A stretch of DNA of 64,000 bases from Dermabacteraceae bacterium TAE3-ERU27 (lineage in GTDB: Bacteria > Actinomycetota > Actinomycetes > Actinomycetales > Dermabacteraceae): NCBI GenBank assembly GCA_019218415.1, contig JAHUUL010000002.1:310001-374000 (forward strand), read 5' to 3'. Below, one piece after another: positions 44,038-54,637 of the stretch (position 1 is its first letter; each line of letters begins with the position of its first letter). The position numbers were made by a program, and so were the translations under genes. The notes under the pieces were generated by a model, which worked only from the letters and a program-made list of their open reading frames with translations, had not been told where the DNA came from and made no database searches.

Positions 44038-45506
44038 GTAACACGGAAGAAAACGTAGACCAGACCCCCAGCAGCAAGAAGAAGCCTGGCCGACGAGCCC
44101 TGGCCCTGTTTTCGCTGCTCGCCCTCGCCATGCTGGCGGGCGGCGGCTACGCTTACCAGCAGTATTTTTCGCAGCGCGCACTTCCCGGCACCAGCATCGC
44201 CGGGGAATCGGTGTCGGGCATGAACAGGGAAAGCATCGCTAAGCGCGTCGCGCAGCGCGCGGAGGCTGCCAAGCTGCGAGTTGTCGGACCCGATTCAGAA
44301 GCCACTCTCAGCCTTTCGGAAGCGGGCGTGGAAGTGGATCCGCAGGCCACCGCGACGGCCGCGCTACGTCCCGACGCCTCCCTCTGGGAGCGTTTCACCA
44401 GCTTCTTCTCCCCCGTTGACGTCAAACCTGTGGTGAAGCTGGATCCCGATACCGGTGAGCAGGTAAGCAGCCGGGTGTTTAAGAGCCCCGGGCTGTTGCG
44501 AGACGCGAAGGTCGAGTATTCCGGCGAAAAGAACCGTTTCGTAGCGGTTCCGGGACGCGCCGGTAAGGGCGTGGATCAAAAGCATTTTGCTGACCAGTTA
44601 CAGGCATCCGCCGCGACCCTGGCTAACTCCGAGATTTCCGTTTCCCTAACGGAACGCGAGCCCGCGATCAGCGACGAAGCCGCCGAAGCCGCTGCCAAAG
44701 AGGGTAATAACCTGCTCGAAAAGGAGTTTTCCGTAAAGGTGCCGCACCGGGATAAGCCCCTGCGCCCGGAACGTAGGCAGCTTGCCTCCTGGTTTAACTT
44801 CGTTCCCTCCGGCGGAGCGCTCAAGCCCGTGCCCGTCAAAGAGGAAATTGACGAGTGGCTAAACAGCGTTTCTAAGCGGGTGCACCGCAAGGCCGTTGAC
44901 GGGCTACGTAACGTCGATGCTTCAGGCACCACCCGCGCCACCCCGCGGGAAAAGCAGGATGGGGAAGAACTTTCCAACCGTGAAGAACTTTTCACCGGCC
45001 TGAATGCCGCAGTCGCCGACGGCGAGTCCTTCCGGGGCGAAGCCAAGGTTGACGTCTCCCCCGCCAAGTGGATCACCCGGCAGGTAGCTCCCGGCGCGGA
45101 AAATCTCCCCTACGCAGCAGCCGAGGGCGAAAAGTGGCTTGAGGTTGATCTGAGCAATCACACCTACCGCGCCTGGATCGGCGCGCAGCAGGTACGCGGC
45201 CCGATCCTGATGGTGAGCGGAGCCCCGGCAACGCCGACCGTTACCGGCACCTACTCGATCTATCTGAAGTACGATTCGCAAACGATGCGCGGCAAGAACG
45301 CCGACGGCACCAGCTACGAAACCCCGGACGTTCCCTGGGTTTCCTACTGGCACCGCGGTTACGCCTTCCACGGTGCCCCCTGGCGCGGTAGCTTCGGCTA
45401 CTCGGGCGAACAGGGCTCGCACGGTTGCGTAAACCTACCGGTTTCCGAGGCCAAGTGGATCTACGACTGGGCTCCCATCGGCACCCCGGTGGTTTCCCAC
45501 GCCTAA
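44034..45506 (+). CDS. L,D-transpeptidase with peptidoglycan-binding domains
   Basis: 490 residues, membrane-anchored cell-wall enzyme. One N-terminal span (LALFSLLALAMLAGGGYAY, about 23-43), then a VanW-associated type peptidoglycan-binding repeat region (GTSIAGESVSGMNRESIAKRV... and a second copy after about 150), and the C-terminal YkuD domain (about 365-490) with the catalytic His and Cys465 in GYAFHGAPW and SHGCVNLPVSEAKW. It forms 3-3 cross-links or attaches substituents in the wall. ATG overlaps DUF3043 as ATGA. Confidence 0.92.
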   Translation: MSNTEENVDQTPSSKKKPGRRALALFSLLALAMLAGGGYAYQQYFSQRALPGTSIAGESVSGMNRESIAKRVAQRAEAAKLRVVGPDSEATLSLSEAGVEVDPQATATAALRPDASLWERFTSFFSPVDVKPVVKLDPDTGEQVSSRVFKSPGLLRDAKVEYSGEKNRFVAVPGRAGKGVDQKHFADQLQASAATLANSEISVSLTEREPAISDEAAEAAAKEGNNLLEKEFSVKVPHRDKPLRPERRQLASWFNFVPSGGALKPVPVKEEIDEWLNSVSKRVHRKAVDGLRNVDASGTTRATPREKQDGEELSNREELFTGLNAAVADGESFRGEAKVDVSPAKWITRQVAPGAENLPYAAAEGEKWLEVDLSNHTYRAWIGAQQVRGPILMVSGAPATPTVTGTYSIYLKYDSQTMRGKNADGTSYETPDVPWVSYWHRGYAFHGAPWRGSFGYSGEQGSHGCVNLPVSEAKWIYDWAPIGTPVVSHA

Positions 45507-45552
45507 CAAAACTTAGCCACCATAATTATTTACGGATATAAAAGGAAACCAT

Positions 45553-46635
45553 ATGGAAACCACGCGTCTCTCTGCGAGAAGATCGGACAGTCTATCGGAT
45601 AGACTGCGTGATCACCGGAATAGTCTGAACTTTGTGCGGCTCGTGCTCGCCACTTTTGTGGTAATCACACACGGCTGGATGATAGTTCAAGTGACTCCCC
45701 CGTTCTCTTTTATAGAGGATCTTTCTCGCTGGGGCGTACGCGGATTCTTTACAATCTCAGGTTTCTTGATCCTGGCCTCCGGCCTTCGCACCTCTACCGG
45801 TGCCTTTATGTGGCGCAGGGTATTGCGCATCTACCCGGGATATTTTGTTTGTCTGCTTGTGACAGCGTTCTTGATCGCCCCCCTGCTATCACTTTTCACA
45901 GGCGCCGGTAGCTATTCTTTGGGCTCTGCCTTATATTCCTTCAAGCTCTCTCCTTTTCTGCGGCCGGAGCTGAACTTTGGCGGGATCATAGATGCCTCCC
46001 CGTTCCCATTTTGGAACTCTCCCCTTTGGACATTGATTTACGAATTTGCGGCCTACATGGCTGTCGCAGCCCTGTGCCTATTCGCTTTCTTCCGCGTAAA
46101 TTACCGCCTACTATGCCCCCTCCTGTTCGGGCTTTTTGCAACGGCGGGCCTTGCCGTAGAAAAAACACTTCACGTGCCTGACGGGATCACCAACGCTTTC
46201 ACTTTGGGCACCTTCTTTTTAGGAGGCATGGTGGTGTACTCGGTAAGGGAAAAAATACCTGCCTCGTTACCTGCGGCCCTTATCGTAAGCGCGGTTTTCT
46301 ACCTTAGCGACCACTTCACTTCAGGCCAATTTCAGGCAATGCTTACAGCCATTCCACTAGCACTTACTTGCCTGCTATGGGGAGCTGTATTGAAGGTAAA
46401 ACTATTCCAGAAAACCGATATCAGCTACGGCACATATATCTATGGCTTCCCGCTTGCACAAGTATTAGTTATCGCCGCAGGGGCCACAGCTTGGTCCGTT
46501 CCCGTATTTGTGCTTGCCACTCTAGCCATCACCTACCCGGTAGCCTACCTATCCTGGACACTTATCGAATCTCGCGCACAGAAGGCAAAAAGCCTGGTCA
46601 AATCTACCGGCTGGCCGGAAATGCAGAAAGCCTAA
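45553..46635 (+). CDS. Acyltransferase 3 family membrane protein (OafA/YrhL-like)
   Basis: 360 residues, about ten membrane spans. It has the family start NSLNFVRLVLATFVVITHGWMI (conserved His) and RWGVRGFFTISGFLILASG with the Arg in MWRRVLRIYPGYFVCLL. These proteins O-acetylate surface sugars or lipids. GC content is lower than in flanking genes, which hints at acquisition. A ribosome site AAAGGAAA precedes ATG 45553, 46 bp after the L,D-transpeptidase. The acceptor cannot be told. Confidence 0.85.
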   Translation: METTRLSARRSDSLSDRLRDHRNSLNFVRLVLATFVVITHGWMIVQVTPPFSFIEDLSRWGVRGFFTISGFLILASGLRTSTGAFMWRRVLRIYPGYFVCLLVTAFLIAPLLSLFTGAGSYSLGSALYSFKLSPFLRPELNFGGIIDASPFPFWNSPLWTLIYEFAAYMAVAALCLFAFFRVNYRLLCPLLFGLFATAGLAVEKTLHVPDGITNAFTLGTFFLGGMVVYSVREKIPASLPAALIVSAVFYLSDHFTSGQFQAMLTAIPLALTCLLWGAVLKVKLFQKTDISYGTYIYGFPLAQVLVIAAGATAWSVPVFVLATLAITYPVAYLSWTLIESRAQKAKSLVKSTGWPEMQKA

Positions 46636-46710
46636 TAATTTGCAAAATAAATAGGAGAGACCTCCTCATGGGAACCCCTATTTTATATTGCCAAGTAGCA
46701 CCTAGCGCGC

Positions 46711-46758
46711 CTAAAGCAGTGGCCCGGTCCCCACACGGGGACCGGGCCACTGCTTTAG
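46711..46758. terminator. Strong bidirectional terminator
   Basis: A perfect 22-bp stem (46711-46732 with 46737-46758) around the loop ACAC. Arms begin CTAAAGCAGTGGCCCGG. A and T flanks allow termination of both the acyltransferase gene and aspS, which converge here. Confidence 0.95.
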
Positions 46759-46765
46759 CTTGGCG

Positions 46766-48562
46766 TTACTTCTTTTCGGCCTGCTTACCTTCCGCCTTCT
46801 TGGCGTCGGTATCGGGCTTGAAGTCCACTCCGGCTTCCTTACGCTGCGCGGCCGTGATCGGCGCGGGCGCTGCGGTCAGCGGGTCGTAGCCGCCGCCCGA
46901 CTTCGGGAAGGCGATTACCTCGCGGATCGAGTCGGCGTGGGCCAGCAGGGAGACGATACGGTCCCAGCCGAAGGCGATGCCGCCGTGCGGCGGGGCGCCG
47001 AACTGGAACGCATCGAGCAGGAAGCCGAACTTCTCCTGCGCGTCCTCTTCGCTGATTCCCATCACCTTGAATACGCGCTCCTGCACGTCGCGCTGGTGGA
47101 TACGGATGGATCCGCCGCCGATCTCGTTGCCGTTGCAGACGATGTCGTAGGCGTAGGCCAGGGCGTTGCCCGGATCTGACTCGAAGTTTTCCAGCCATTC
47201 CGGCTTCGGGGAGGTGAAGGCGTGGTGCACGGCGGTCCATGCGCCCTCGCCCACTGCCACGTCCCCGGCAGCCACCGCGTCGCCGGCAGGCTCGAACATG
47301 GGGGCGTCCACGACCCACACGAACGCCCAGGCGTCCTCGTCGATCAGGCCCAGGCGGGAGGCGATCTCGTTACGGGCCGCGCCCAGCAGGGCACGGGAGG
47401 CCTTGACCTCGCCCGCGGCGAAGAACACGCAGTCTCCGGGCTTAGCACCGGTGGCCTCGGCCAGGCCCGCGCGCTCCTCTTCGGAAAGGTTCTTCGCGAC
47501 GGGGCCGCCGACGGTGCCGTCCTCCTGGAACAGCACGTAGGCCAGGCCCTTCGCGCCGCGCTGCTTAGCCCATTCCTGCCAGCCATCGAGGGTACGACGC
47601 GGCTGGGAGGCACCACCGGCCATGACCACGGCACCCACGTAAGGGGCCTGGAACACGCGGAACGGGGTGTTCTTGAAGTAATCGGTCATTTCGACCAGTT
47701 CCAGATCGAAACGCAGGTCCGGCTTGTCGGAACCGTAGCGGCGCATCGCTTCCGCGTAGGTCATGCGCGGGATCGGCAGGCTGACCTCGTAGCCAGCGGT
47801 CTGCCAAACGGCGGCGAGCACCTTTTCAGCCAGGGAGATAACGTCTTCCTGGTCCACGAACGCCATCTCGATGTCGAGCTGGGTGAATTCGGGCTGGCGG
47901 TCCGCGCGGAAGTCCTCGTCGCGGTAGCAGCGGGCCAGCTGGAAGTACTTTTCCACGCCCGCCACCATGAGCAGCTGCTTAAACAGCTGCGGGGACTGCG
48001 GCAGCGCGTACCAGGAGCCGGGGGCCAGGCGCGCGGGCACCAGGAAGTCGCGGGCACCCTCGGGGGTGGAACGGGTCAGGGTCGGGGTCTCTACCTCGGT
48101 GAAGCCGTCGCCCACCAGCACGTTACGGGCGGCCTGGCTAACCGCGGAGCGTAGGCGCAGCGCCTTCGCGGGGGCGGTACGGCGCAGGTCCAGGTAGCGG
48201 TAGCGCAGGCGCACTTCGTCGCCTACCTCGGTGTGATCGTCCAGCTGGAACGGCAGCGGTGCCGACGGGTTGAGCACTTTTACCTCGCTGGCGATGACCT
48301 CGATGTCGCCGGTGGCGAGGGCCGGATTTTCGTTACCTTCCGGGCGCTGTTCGACCTTGCCGACGACCTGCAGCACGTATTCGTTACGCAGGTGGGTGGC
48401 CTCGTCTTCGCGCACCACGATCTGGGCAACCCCGGATTCGTCGCGCAGATCGAGGAAGGTCACGCCGCCGTGGTCGCGACGGCGGCCGATCCAGCCTGCC
48501 AGGGTGACGGTCTGTCCGATGTGTGCGGGGCGCAGCTCGCCCGCGTGGTGTGTGCGCAGCAC
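46766..48562 (-). CDS. aspS: Aspartate--tRNA ligase
   Basis: Class II aminoacyl-tRNA synthetase, 598 residues, bacterial type with GAD insertion. The N-terminal OB fold has [24 protein letters not shown]; catalytic motifs follow: motif 1 around [21 protein letters not shown], motif 2 [24 protein letters not shown] and motif 3 [26 protein letters not shown] tail is unstructured. Start is GTG 48562 with AAAGGA upstream. Whether it is discriminating or also charges tRNA-Asn cannot be fixed by eye. Divergent from the DEAD-box gene. Confidence 0.97.
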   Translation of the reverse strand: MLRTHHAGELRPAHIGQTVTLAGWIGRRRDHGGVTFLDLRDESGVAQIVVREDEATHLRNEYVLQVVGKVEQRPEGNENPALATGDIEVIASEVKVLNPSAPLPFQLDDHTEVGDEVRLRYRYLDLRRTAPAKALRLRSAVSQAARNVLVGDGFTEVETPTLTRSTPEGARDFLVPARLAPGSWYALPQSPQLFKQLLMVAGVEKYFQLARCYRDEDFRADRQPEFTQLDIEMAFVDQEDVISLAEKVLAAVWQTAGYEVSLPIPRMTYAEAMRRYGSDKPDLRFDLELVEMTDYFKNTPFRVFQAPYVGAVVMAGGASQPRRTLDGWQEWAKQRGAKGLAYVLFQEDGTVGGPVAKNLSEEERAGLAEATGAKPGDCVFFAAGEVKASRALLGAARNEIASRLGLIDEDAWAFVWVVDAPMFEPAGDAVAAGDVAVGEGAWTAVHHAFTSPKPEWLENFESDPGNALAYAYDIVCNGNEIGGGSIRIHQRDVQERVFKVMGISEEDAQEKFGFLLDAFQFGAPPHGGIAFGWDRIVSLLAHADSIREVIAFPKSGGGYDPLTAAPAPITAAQRKEAGVDFKPDTDAKKAEGKQAEKK

Positions 48563-48727
48563 AGCACGTCCTTTATCTAGTCGGTTGGCTATCGCCCCTA
48601 TCCTACTCGTGTCCGCAACGGTGATACACCTCGCGGGCGTCTTCCCGTTTCGTGCCGTGTTTTCCCCGTAGACTGGAGACTCCAGACCGCCCCCGTGGCG
48701 TTCCCCAAAGAAAGGGACTTTTCCCGC

Positions 48728-50461
48728 ATGAATTCCTCCGCGAACGGCGCCTCAGAAGAAAAGATTGGGCGCCCGAGCGAGTCCGAGCTTACTTTCGCCG
48801 AACTAGACCTTCCCGCACACCTGGTGCAGGCGGTTTCGGCCCTTGGCTTTACCTCTCCCTCGCCCATCCAGGCCCGCGCTATCCCCGTCCTCCTTTCCGG
48901 ACGTGACCTGATTGGCGTGGCCCAGACCGGCACCGGCAAGACCGCCGCCTTCGGGCTGCCCCTGCTGGCGAACATCAATCCGAACGACCGCGCCACCCAG
49001 GCTCTCGTGCTGGCCCCGACCCGTGAGCTCGCGCTCCAGGTTGCAGGCGCCCTAGAGACTTTTGCCTCCGAGATGCCGAATGTGCGCGTCACCGCCCTCT
49101 ACGGCGGAGCCCCCTACATGCCCCAGGAGAAGGCGCTTTCGCGCGGCTCCCAGGTGGTTGTAGGCACCCCCGGTCGTGTCATCGACCACCTCAAGCGTGG
49201 CAACCTACGCCTCGAGGACCTCTGCTACCTGGTTCTCGATGAGGCCGACGAGATGCTGCGCATGGGCTTTGCCGAAGACGTAGACGAAATCCTGTCGTTC
49301 TCCCCCAGCCAGAAGCAGGTCGCCCTGTTCTCGGCCACCATGCCGCCCGCCATTCAGCGCGTTGCGGCGGAGCATATGACCGATCCAGAGTCCATCGCAG
49401 TGGCGCGCCAGTCCACCACCGTCGAATCCGTGACGCAGGAATACGCCGTGGTGCCGTTCAGGCACAAGATCGGCGCGCTTTCCCGCGTGCTCGCCACCTC
49501 CGATACCGACGCCGCGATCGTCTTCGTGCGCACCCGCGCCGCAGCGGAAGAGGTCGGCGCGGCCCTGGTCGAGCGCGGTATAGTCGCGGCCACCATCTCG
49601 GGCGACGTAGCGCAGAAGGATCGCGAAAGGATCGTGGCGCGTCTGCGCGACGGTTCCCTCGACGTGCTGGTGGCGACCGACGTCGCCGCTCGCGGCCTCG
49701 ACGTGGAACGCATCGGCCTGGTAGTTAACTTCGACGTACCGGGAGAACCGGAAGCGTACGTGCACCGCATCGGCCGCACCGGCCGCGCGGGCCGCACCGG
49801 CCGCGCCCTCACCTTCCTGACCCCGCACGAGCGCGGCAAGCTGCGCGCGATCGAGCGCACCACCAGGCAGAAGCTGGTTGAGGTAGAGATCCCCTCCCCC
49901 GCAGACGTTTCCCGCATGAAGACCCGCAACCTGCTGCGTTCCATCCCGGCCCGCATCGAAAAGGGACGCCTGGGCATGTACCGGGAACTGGTCAGCGATC
50001 TGCTGGCCGACGGCGCGGACCCGACCGAGCTGGCCGCCGCGCTGTGCGCCATCGCCGTGGGCGATAACGGCCCTCAGCCGCGTGACGCGGAGGAGGAGTT
50101 CACCGGGGCCAGCCTGAGGGGTGACGATCGCGGTGGGCGCGGCAACGTGCTCCCCTCCTCGAAGGGCTTCACCACCTACAAGGTTTCCGTCGGCCATTCG
50201 CATGGCGCCAAGCCACCGGCCATCGTCGGCGCCATCACGGGCGAGGCCGGTCTGCACGGCAAGGACATCGGCAAGATCGACATTTTCGGCAACTTCAGCC
50301 TGGTCGAGATCCAGGGAGAGCTTTCTCCCGCCGCGATCGAAAAGATCTCCAAGGCGCGTATCGGCGGCCGCATGCTGCGCATCGCGAAGGATACCGGCCC
50401 CAAGCCGCGCACCGAGCCGAAGAAGGACTTCTCACGTCGGCGTAAGAACGATCGTTACTGA
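48728..50461 (+). CDS. deaD: DEAD-box RNA helicase with DbpA-type RNA-binding domain (DeaD/CsdA-like)
   Basis: ATP-dependent RNA helicase, 577 residues from ATG 48728. The first conserved Q motif is [14 protein letters not shown]; Walker [12 protein letters not shown] (about 63-73); [30 protein letters not shown] (DEAD); SATMPP; helicase C domain with [13 protein letters not shown] and [15 protein letters not shown]. The C-terminal DbpA RNA-binding fold [13 protein letters not shown]...FSLVEI ends in a basic tail RRRKNDRY. Likely ribosome assembly or cold adaptation. An upstream GTG at 48695 is less likely because AAAGGGA lies just before 48728. Confidence 0.94.
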   Translation: MNSSANGASEEKIGRPSESELTFAELDLPAHLVQAVSALGFTSPSPIQARAIPVLLSGRDLIGVAQTGTGKTAAFGLPLLANINPNDRATQALVLAPTRELALQVAGALETFASEMPNVRVTALYGGAPYMPQEKALSRGSQVVVGTPGRVIDHLKRGNLRLEDLCYLVLDEADEMLRMGFAEDVDEILSFSPSQKQVALFSATMPPAIQRVAAEHMTDPESIAVARQSTTVESVTQEYAVVPFRHKIGALSRVLATSDTDAAIVFVRTRAAAEEVGAALVERGIVAATISGDVAQKDRERIVARLRDGSLDVLVATDVAARGLDVERIGLVVNFDVPGEPEAYVHRIGRTGRAGRTGRALTFLTPHERGKLRAIERTTRQKLVEVEIPSPADVSRMKTRNLLRSIPARIEKGRLGMYRELVSDLLADGADPTELAAALCAIAVGDNGPQPRDAEEEFTGASLRGDDRGGRGNVLPSSKGFTTYKVSVGHSHGAKPPAIVGAITGEAGLHGKDIGKIDIFGNFSLVEIQGELSPAAIEKISKARIGGRMLRIAKDTGPKPRTEPKKDFSRRRKNDRY

Positions 50462-50489
50462 TCGCAGCCTCTAGCCTGACGGCATAGCA

Positions 50490-50529
50490 AAAGGACCGCC
50501 CCACCGATTCTTCGGTGGGGCGGTCCTTT
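50490..50529. terminator. Strong rho-independent terminator after deaD
   Basis: An 18-bp perfect stem (50490-50507 with 50512-50529, arms AAAGGACCGCCCCACCGA) around loop TTCT. It also lies at the end of the convergent thioredoxin gene, so it can serve both strands. Confidence 0.95.
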
Positions 50530-50570
50530 GCTTACGGGCGGCTATTACGACCGCCAGCGTGCCGCGTTAA

Positions 50571-50933
50571 TCAGCCGTTGTTTTCGGCTACGCGAGCGCG
50601 CACCTCGTCCATGTCGAGGCCCTTAATCTGGGTAATCAGGTCTTCCAGGTCCGCTTCGCGCAGCGCACCGGGCTGGCCGAATACGGGCACACCGTCGCGG
50701 TAGGCCGCGATCATCGGGATGGAGGTGATGCCGTACTGCATCGACAGTTCCTGCTGATCCTCGGTGTCAACCTTCGCGAAGGTGACGTCGGTGTGCTTCT
50801 CGGAAGCCTTCTCGAACACGGGGGCGAACCGCTGGCAGGGGCCGCACCAACCGGCCCAGAAGTCGATCAGCACGATGCCGTCCTTCTGGGTCAGTTCGTC
50901 GTGGTTTTCCTTGGTCATTTCGACAGTGGCCAT
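50571..50933 (-). CDS. trxA: Thioredoxin
   Basis: Small redox protein, 120 residues. Active site FWAGWCGPCQRF (Cys30, Cys33), cis-proline loop ITSIPMIAAYRDG. The ATG at 50933 overlaps the hisS stop (TAATG), so it is co-translated with hisS. The C-terminal extension (DMDEVRARVAENNG) is typical of actinobacterial thioredoxins. Upstream in-frame codons to 51008 lie inside hisS and are not thioredoxin-like. Confidence 0.95.
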   Translation of the reverse strand: MATVEMTKENHDELTQKDGIVLIDFWAGWCGPCQRFAPVFEKASEKHTDVTFAKVDTEDQQELSMQYGITSIPMIAAYRDGVPVFGQPGALREADLEDLITQIKGLDMDEVRARVAENNG

Positions 50934-52297
50934 TACTGGTCGCCTTTCTGCGGCTGGTCGTCGTCGCGCACGATGCGTACGCGCAGGTCCTGCATGGGAG
51001 GTTCCCATGTTTCCGCATCGATAGCATACTGCTCACCGCTGCGGATATCTTTCACTTCGTGCTGGCCAGAGTCCGTATTCGGGAACAGCACGAAGGGAAT
51101 TCCCCTCCTGTCAGCGTAACGGATCTGCTTGCCAAACTTCGCCGCGCTGGGGGCGACTTCGGTGGCAATTCCCCGTTTACGCAGGGAAGTTGCTACCGAG
51201 GTGGATGCGCCACGGTGCTCTTCGTCGGTCACGGCGACGAGCACGCAGGTGGGCACCTCGCGCGTGGCGCGCGCCATGTTCGCCGATAGCAGACGCGACA
51301 CGAGACGGGACAGGCCGATGGATAGGCCGACGCCCGGATAGGTGCGTTTACCGTCCGAAGCGAGGGTGTCGTAGCGACCGCCGGAACAGATGGAACCGAG
51401 GTTTTCGTGTCCGTGCACGAAGGTTTCGTATACGGTCGCGGTGTAGTAGTCGAGTCCGCGCGCGATCGAAAGGTCGGCCACGCAGGTGCCGGGCGCCTGG
51501 GCGTTAACCCCGGTGACTACGTCGGCGAGGGCGGCCAGGCCCTCCTCCAGCTCCGGGCTGGTAACGCCGAGGTCGCGTACCCGCTGCACGAACGAATCGT
51601 CCGGGGTGCAGATGGCGGCGAAGTCGAGGCAGGCCTGCGCCTGTTTCGCGTCGGCTCCCGCTTCCTTGCCGAGCAGTTCCTTGACGGCCTCCGGGCCGAT
51701 CTTGCGCAGCTTATCCAGGCAGCGCAGCACGGCGGGCACGTCGGACAGCCCCAGCGCCTCGAAGAAGCTCTGCGACAGGCGACGGTTGTTGATGTGGATG
51801 GTGAATCCGGGCAGCGGCAGCCGGGAGAGGATATCGGCCATCACCAGGGCCACCTCGGTCTCTACGTGCGCGGGCAGGGTGTCCAGGCCCACCACGTCCA
51901 GGTCGGCCTGGTAGAACTCGCGGAAGCGGCCGTCCTGGGGGCGTTCCCCGCGCCAGACCTTCTGGATCTGGAAGCGGCGCAGCGGGAAGGCCAGCTTGCC
52001 CTGGTTTTCGAGCACGTAACGGGCCAGCGGCACGGTCAGGTCGAAGTGCAGGCCCAGCTGCTTATCGGGGTTTACGTCCTCCCCCTCTTCTGCGTGCAGG
52101 CGGCGCAGCACGTAAACCTCTTTGTCGATTTCTCCCTTGCGCAGAAGCTGCGAAAGCGGCTCCACCGCGCGGGTTTCGATGCCGACGAAGCCGTGAAGCT
52201 GCGCCACCTCGCGGAAGGTGTCAATTACGTGCTGTTCCACCATGCGCTGCGCGGGCAGCCATTCGGGGAATCCCGACAGTGGGGCGATCTTCGCCAA
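50933..52297 (-). CDS. hisS: Histidine--tRNA ligase
   Basis: Class II synthetase, 454 residues. Catalytic motifs: motif 1 HGFVGIETRAVEPLSQLLRKG, motif 2 FQIQKVWRGERPQDGRFREFYQAD, histidine motif ARGLDYYTATVYE, and motif 3 GVGLSIGLSRLVSRL. The C-terminal anticodon-binding domain is about 360-430. Actinobacterial hisS of this longer subtype is commonly followed by other small genes. Lies between the MBL hydrolase and trxA in one leftward operon (52328-53029, 50933-52297, 50571-50933). Confidence 0.97.
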   Translation of the reverse strand: MAKIAPLSGFPEWLPAQRMVEQHVIDTFREVAQLHGFVGIETRAVEPLSQLLRKGEIDKEVYVLRRLHAEEGEDVNPDKQLGLHFDLTVPLARYVLENQGKLAFPLRRFQIQKVWRGERPQDGRFREFYQADLDVVGLDTLPAHVETEVALVMADILSRLPLPGFTIHINNRRLSQSFFEALGLSDVPAVLRCLDKLRKIGPEAVKELLGKEAGADAKQAQACLDFAAICTPDDSFVQRVRDLGVTSPELEEGLAALADVVTGVNAQAPGTCVADLSIARGLDYYTATVYETFVHGHENLGSICSGGRYDTLASDGKRTYPGVGLSIGLSRLVSRLLSANMARATREVPTCVLVAVTDEEHRGASTSVATSLRKRGIATEVAPSAAKFGKQIRYADRRGIPFVLFPNTDSGQHEVKDIRSGEQYAIDAETWEPPMQDLRVRIVRDDDQPQKGDQ

Positions 52298-52327
52298 CGG
52301 TGTCTCCTTCGGGTGATCTAGCGCGCC

Positions 52328-53029
52328 CTAGGCCAGGGCCGCGCGCAGGTAGGGGTTGCTCTGGCGCTCGGCGCCGACGGTGGTGAGGGGGCCGTGCCCC
52401 GGCAGAACGGTCAGGTTAATCGGCATGTCCGCGAACACCGTGAGGCTTTCCTGCATCGTTTCCTGGTTGCCTCCGAGCAGGTCGGTACGGCCGACGGAAC
52501 CGGCAAAGAGAACGTCCCCGGTGAACAGCACCGCAGGCACGCTGACGCTCGTTTCGCCGCTGAAGCAGACCGCGAAGTCGCACAGCCACAGGGTCGAGCC
52601 TTCCGTGTGGCCGGGTGCGGATATCGCCCTGATCTCGTATTCGCCCAGCCTCACCGTGTCACCGTCGGTGACGCGTTCGATGCGCGAGGGGCGCTGCCAG
52701 CCGTGGCGCAGCCACTGCTGCTGGATCGGCGCGATAAACGCCATCGGCAGCTGCTTACTGGGTTCTTCCAACCGATATTCGTCCCCCGCCCCGATATAAA
52801 CGGGAACGTCACTCGTGGGAGCCAGCCTGCTGACGTCGGCCACATGATCGAGGTGCCCGTGGGTGAGCAGGATCCCCTGCAGGGTGGCTTCGTTCTCCCG
52901 CAGGAACTCTTTTACCCGGTCTGCTACGTCCAGCCCAGGATCTACCACGAGAGCCTGCTTGCTTTCTTCGTCAAGCAGGATCGTGCAGTTCGCCGCAAAG
53001 AGCGGGGACGTTAAAAGGTGTGCACGCAT
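52328..53029 (-). CDS. MBL-fold metallo-hydrolase (glyoxalase II-like)
   Basis: 233-residue metallo-beta-lactamase-fold hydrolase. Metal motif GILLTHGHLDHVADVSRL (HxHxDH) at about 54-71, then ISAPGHTEGS, LFTGDVLF and VLPGHGPLTTVG. Members hydrolyse thioesters such as lactoylglutathione/mycothiol conjugates or act in detoxification; the substrate is not readable. First gene of the MBL-hisS-trxA unit, ATG 53029, divergent from the DUF349 gene. Confidence 0.92.
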   Translation of the reverse strand: MRAHLLTSPLFAANCTILLDEESKQALVVDPGLDVADRVKEFLRENEATLQGILLTHGHLDHVADVSRLAPTSDVPVYIGAGDEYRLEEPSKQLPMAFIAPIQQQWLRHGWQRPSRIERVTDGDTVRLGEYEIRAISAPGHTEGSTLWLCDFAVCFSGETSVSVPAVLFTGDVLFAGSVGRTDLLGGNQETMQESLTVFADMPINLTVLPGHGPLTTVGAERQSNPYLRAALA

Positions 53030-53196
53030 ACGTCCAGACTAGCGCCCTCTAATCCTCCTGAGTTAGTACCCGGCGGCGCGGCACGGTACAGTGATAAGGG
53101 GCATATTTTGCCCTCACACGAAATGTTACGTAGAGGTACGTCGCTTTGGCGGCGGTGAACCGCTTTCTAAGCGGTAGAACAATAAGGAGTGTTGGC

Positions 53197-54570
53197 GTGA
53201 GCGATCAGCCTGACAAGACGAGCTCCCCCCGTCCCGCGGTTCCGTCGCCCGCTGCGCTGGCTGGCCGCGCCCCGCAGGCTCCGCTGGTGCCGGTGGCGCC
53301 GCCCGTCGTGCAGTACGACGAGGAAGCCGCGAAGGCAGCGATGGCGTTCGGGAACGTGGCCGAGGACGGCACCGTGACCGTGCAGGACGGCACCCAGGTG
53401 CGCACCATCGGCCAGGTGGAACCGGGCAGCGAGCGCGAGAAGGCGCTGCTGCCGTTCGCACACGCCTACCTCGACATCGTGGCTTTCCTGGATCTTCTGG
53501 AGCAGAAGCTGCAGGTGCCTAACCTGACCCAGCTTGAGCTGAACCGGCTGCTGGAGCAGCTGAAGAAGAACCTGAAGGAGCCCAAGGCAGTCGGCGACAT
53601 TCCGGCCCTGCGCCAGCGCGGCGCGGCCCTGCGCGAGACGGCCAAGGCCGCTATCGCTGCCCTGGACGCCGAGCGCGCGAAGCTGCGCGAAGCCGCCAAG
53701 GCCCGCCGCGAAGAGTTTGTTTCCGAGATCGAAAAGATGGTTTCGACCCCGCCGGAGCGCATGAAGTGGCGCACCGCAGGCGAGAAGATGCGTTCGATGG
53801 TCTCCGACTGGCAGGCCATGCAGAAGGCCGAGCCGATCGATCGTGCCAGCGAGGACTCGCTCTGGAAGCGCCTTTCCGCGGCCCGCAGCGAGTTCGATCG
53901 CGCCCGCCGCAGCCACTTTGCCCAGCTCGATCAGCAGCACGCCGAGGCAAAGCGCGTGAAGGAAGCCCTAATCGCCCGCGCCGAAGAGATGAAGGACTCC
54001 ACCGACTGGGGCCCGACGGTACGTGCTTTCCGCGCCCTGATGGACGATTGGCGCAACGCTCCCCGCGCGCAGCGCAAGACCGACGATCAGCTCTGGAAGC
54101 GTTTCAAGGCCGCGCAGGACGAATTCTTCTCCGCCCGCAACGCCGACCTGCAGGCTTCCGAGGCCGAGCAGAAGGAGAACCTGACCGCGAAGCTCGCGCT
54201 GCTGGACGAGGCCGAGAAGATCGTCCCGGTTGAGGACATCGAGGCGGCCAAGAAGTCCCTGCGCGCGGTGCAGGATCGCTGGGAAGAGATCGGCAAGGTC
54301 CCCCGGGCGGATCTGCGTAGCGTCGAGGATCGTCTGCGCGCCGTCGAGCGGGCAGTAAAGGACGCCGAGGAGCAGGAGTGGCGTCGGACCGACCCGCGCA
54401 CCAAGGCGCGCGTAGAGGGCGCTTACTCGCAGCTGCAGGCAGCCATCCAGTCCTACCAGGACGAGCTGGACAAGGCGTGTGAATCGGGCGATCCCGCACG
54501 CATCAAGGAGGCCGAGGCCGCTCTGGAGGCGCGCAAGCAGTGGCTGGAGGCCATCGAGAAGCTGCGTTAA
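53197..54570 (+). CDS. DUF349 domain-containing protein
   Basis: Coiled-coil-rich cytosolic protein, 457 residues from GTG 53197, selected because AAGGAG lies 10-15 bases upstream. Three DUF349 repeats are seen, each about 70 residues and marked by W..L...F...R: WRTAGEKMRSMVSDWQAM, WGPTVRAFRALMDDWRNA and a third near RWEEIGKVPRADLRSVEDRLRAVE. Disordered Pro-rich N-terminus. Family role unknown. A small hairpin ACCGCTT/AAGCGGT (53159-53175) sits in the leader, just before the ribosome site. Confidence 0.9.
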   Translation: MSDQPDKTSSPRPAVPSPAALAGRAPQAPLVPVAPPVVQYDEEAAKAAMAFGNVAEDGTVTVQDGTQVRTIGQVEPGSEREKALLPFAHAYLDIVAFLDLLEQKLQVPNLTQLELNRLLEQLKKNLKEPKAVGDIPALRQRGAALRETAKAAIAALDAERAKLREAAKARREEFVSEIEKMVSTPPERMKWRTAGEKMRSMVSDWQAMQKAEPIDRASEDSLWKRLSAARSEFDRARRSHFAQLDQQHAEAKRVKEALIARAEEMKDSTDWGPTVRAFRALMDDWRNAPRAQRKTDDQLWKRFKAAQDEFFSARNADLQASEAEQKENLTAKLALLDEAEKIVPVEDIEAAKKSLRAVQDRWEEIGKVPRADLRSVEDRLRAVERAVKDAEEQEWRRTDPRTKARVEGAYSQLQAAIQSYQDELDKACESGDPARIKEAEAALEARKQWLEAIEKLR

Positions 54571-54637
54571 AACCAGCACGGTTTTCCACAGCCTGACGGG
54601 GGGGCGGTGTTTACTCCCCCGTTTAGGCGACAGACTT

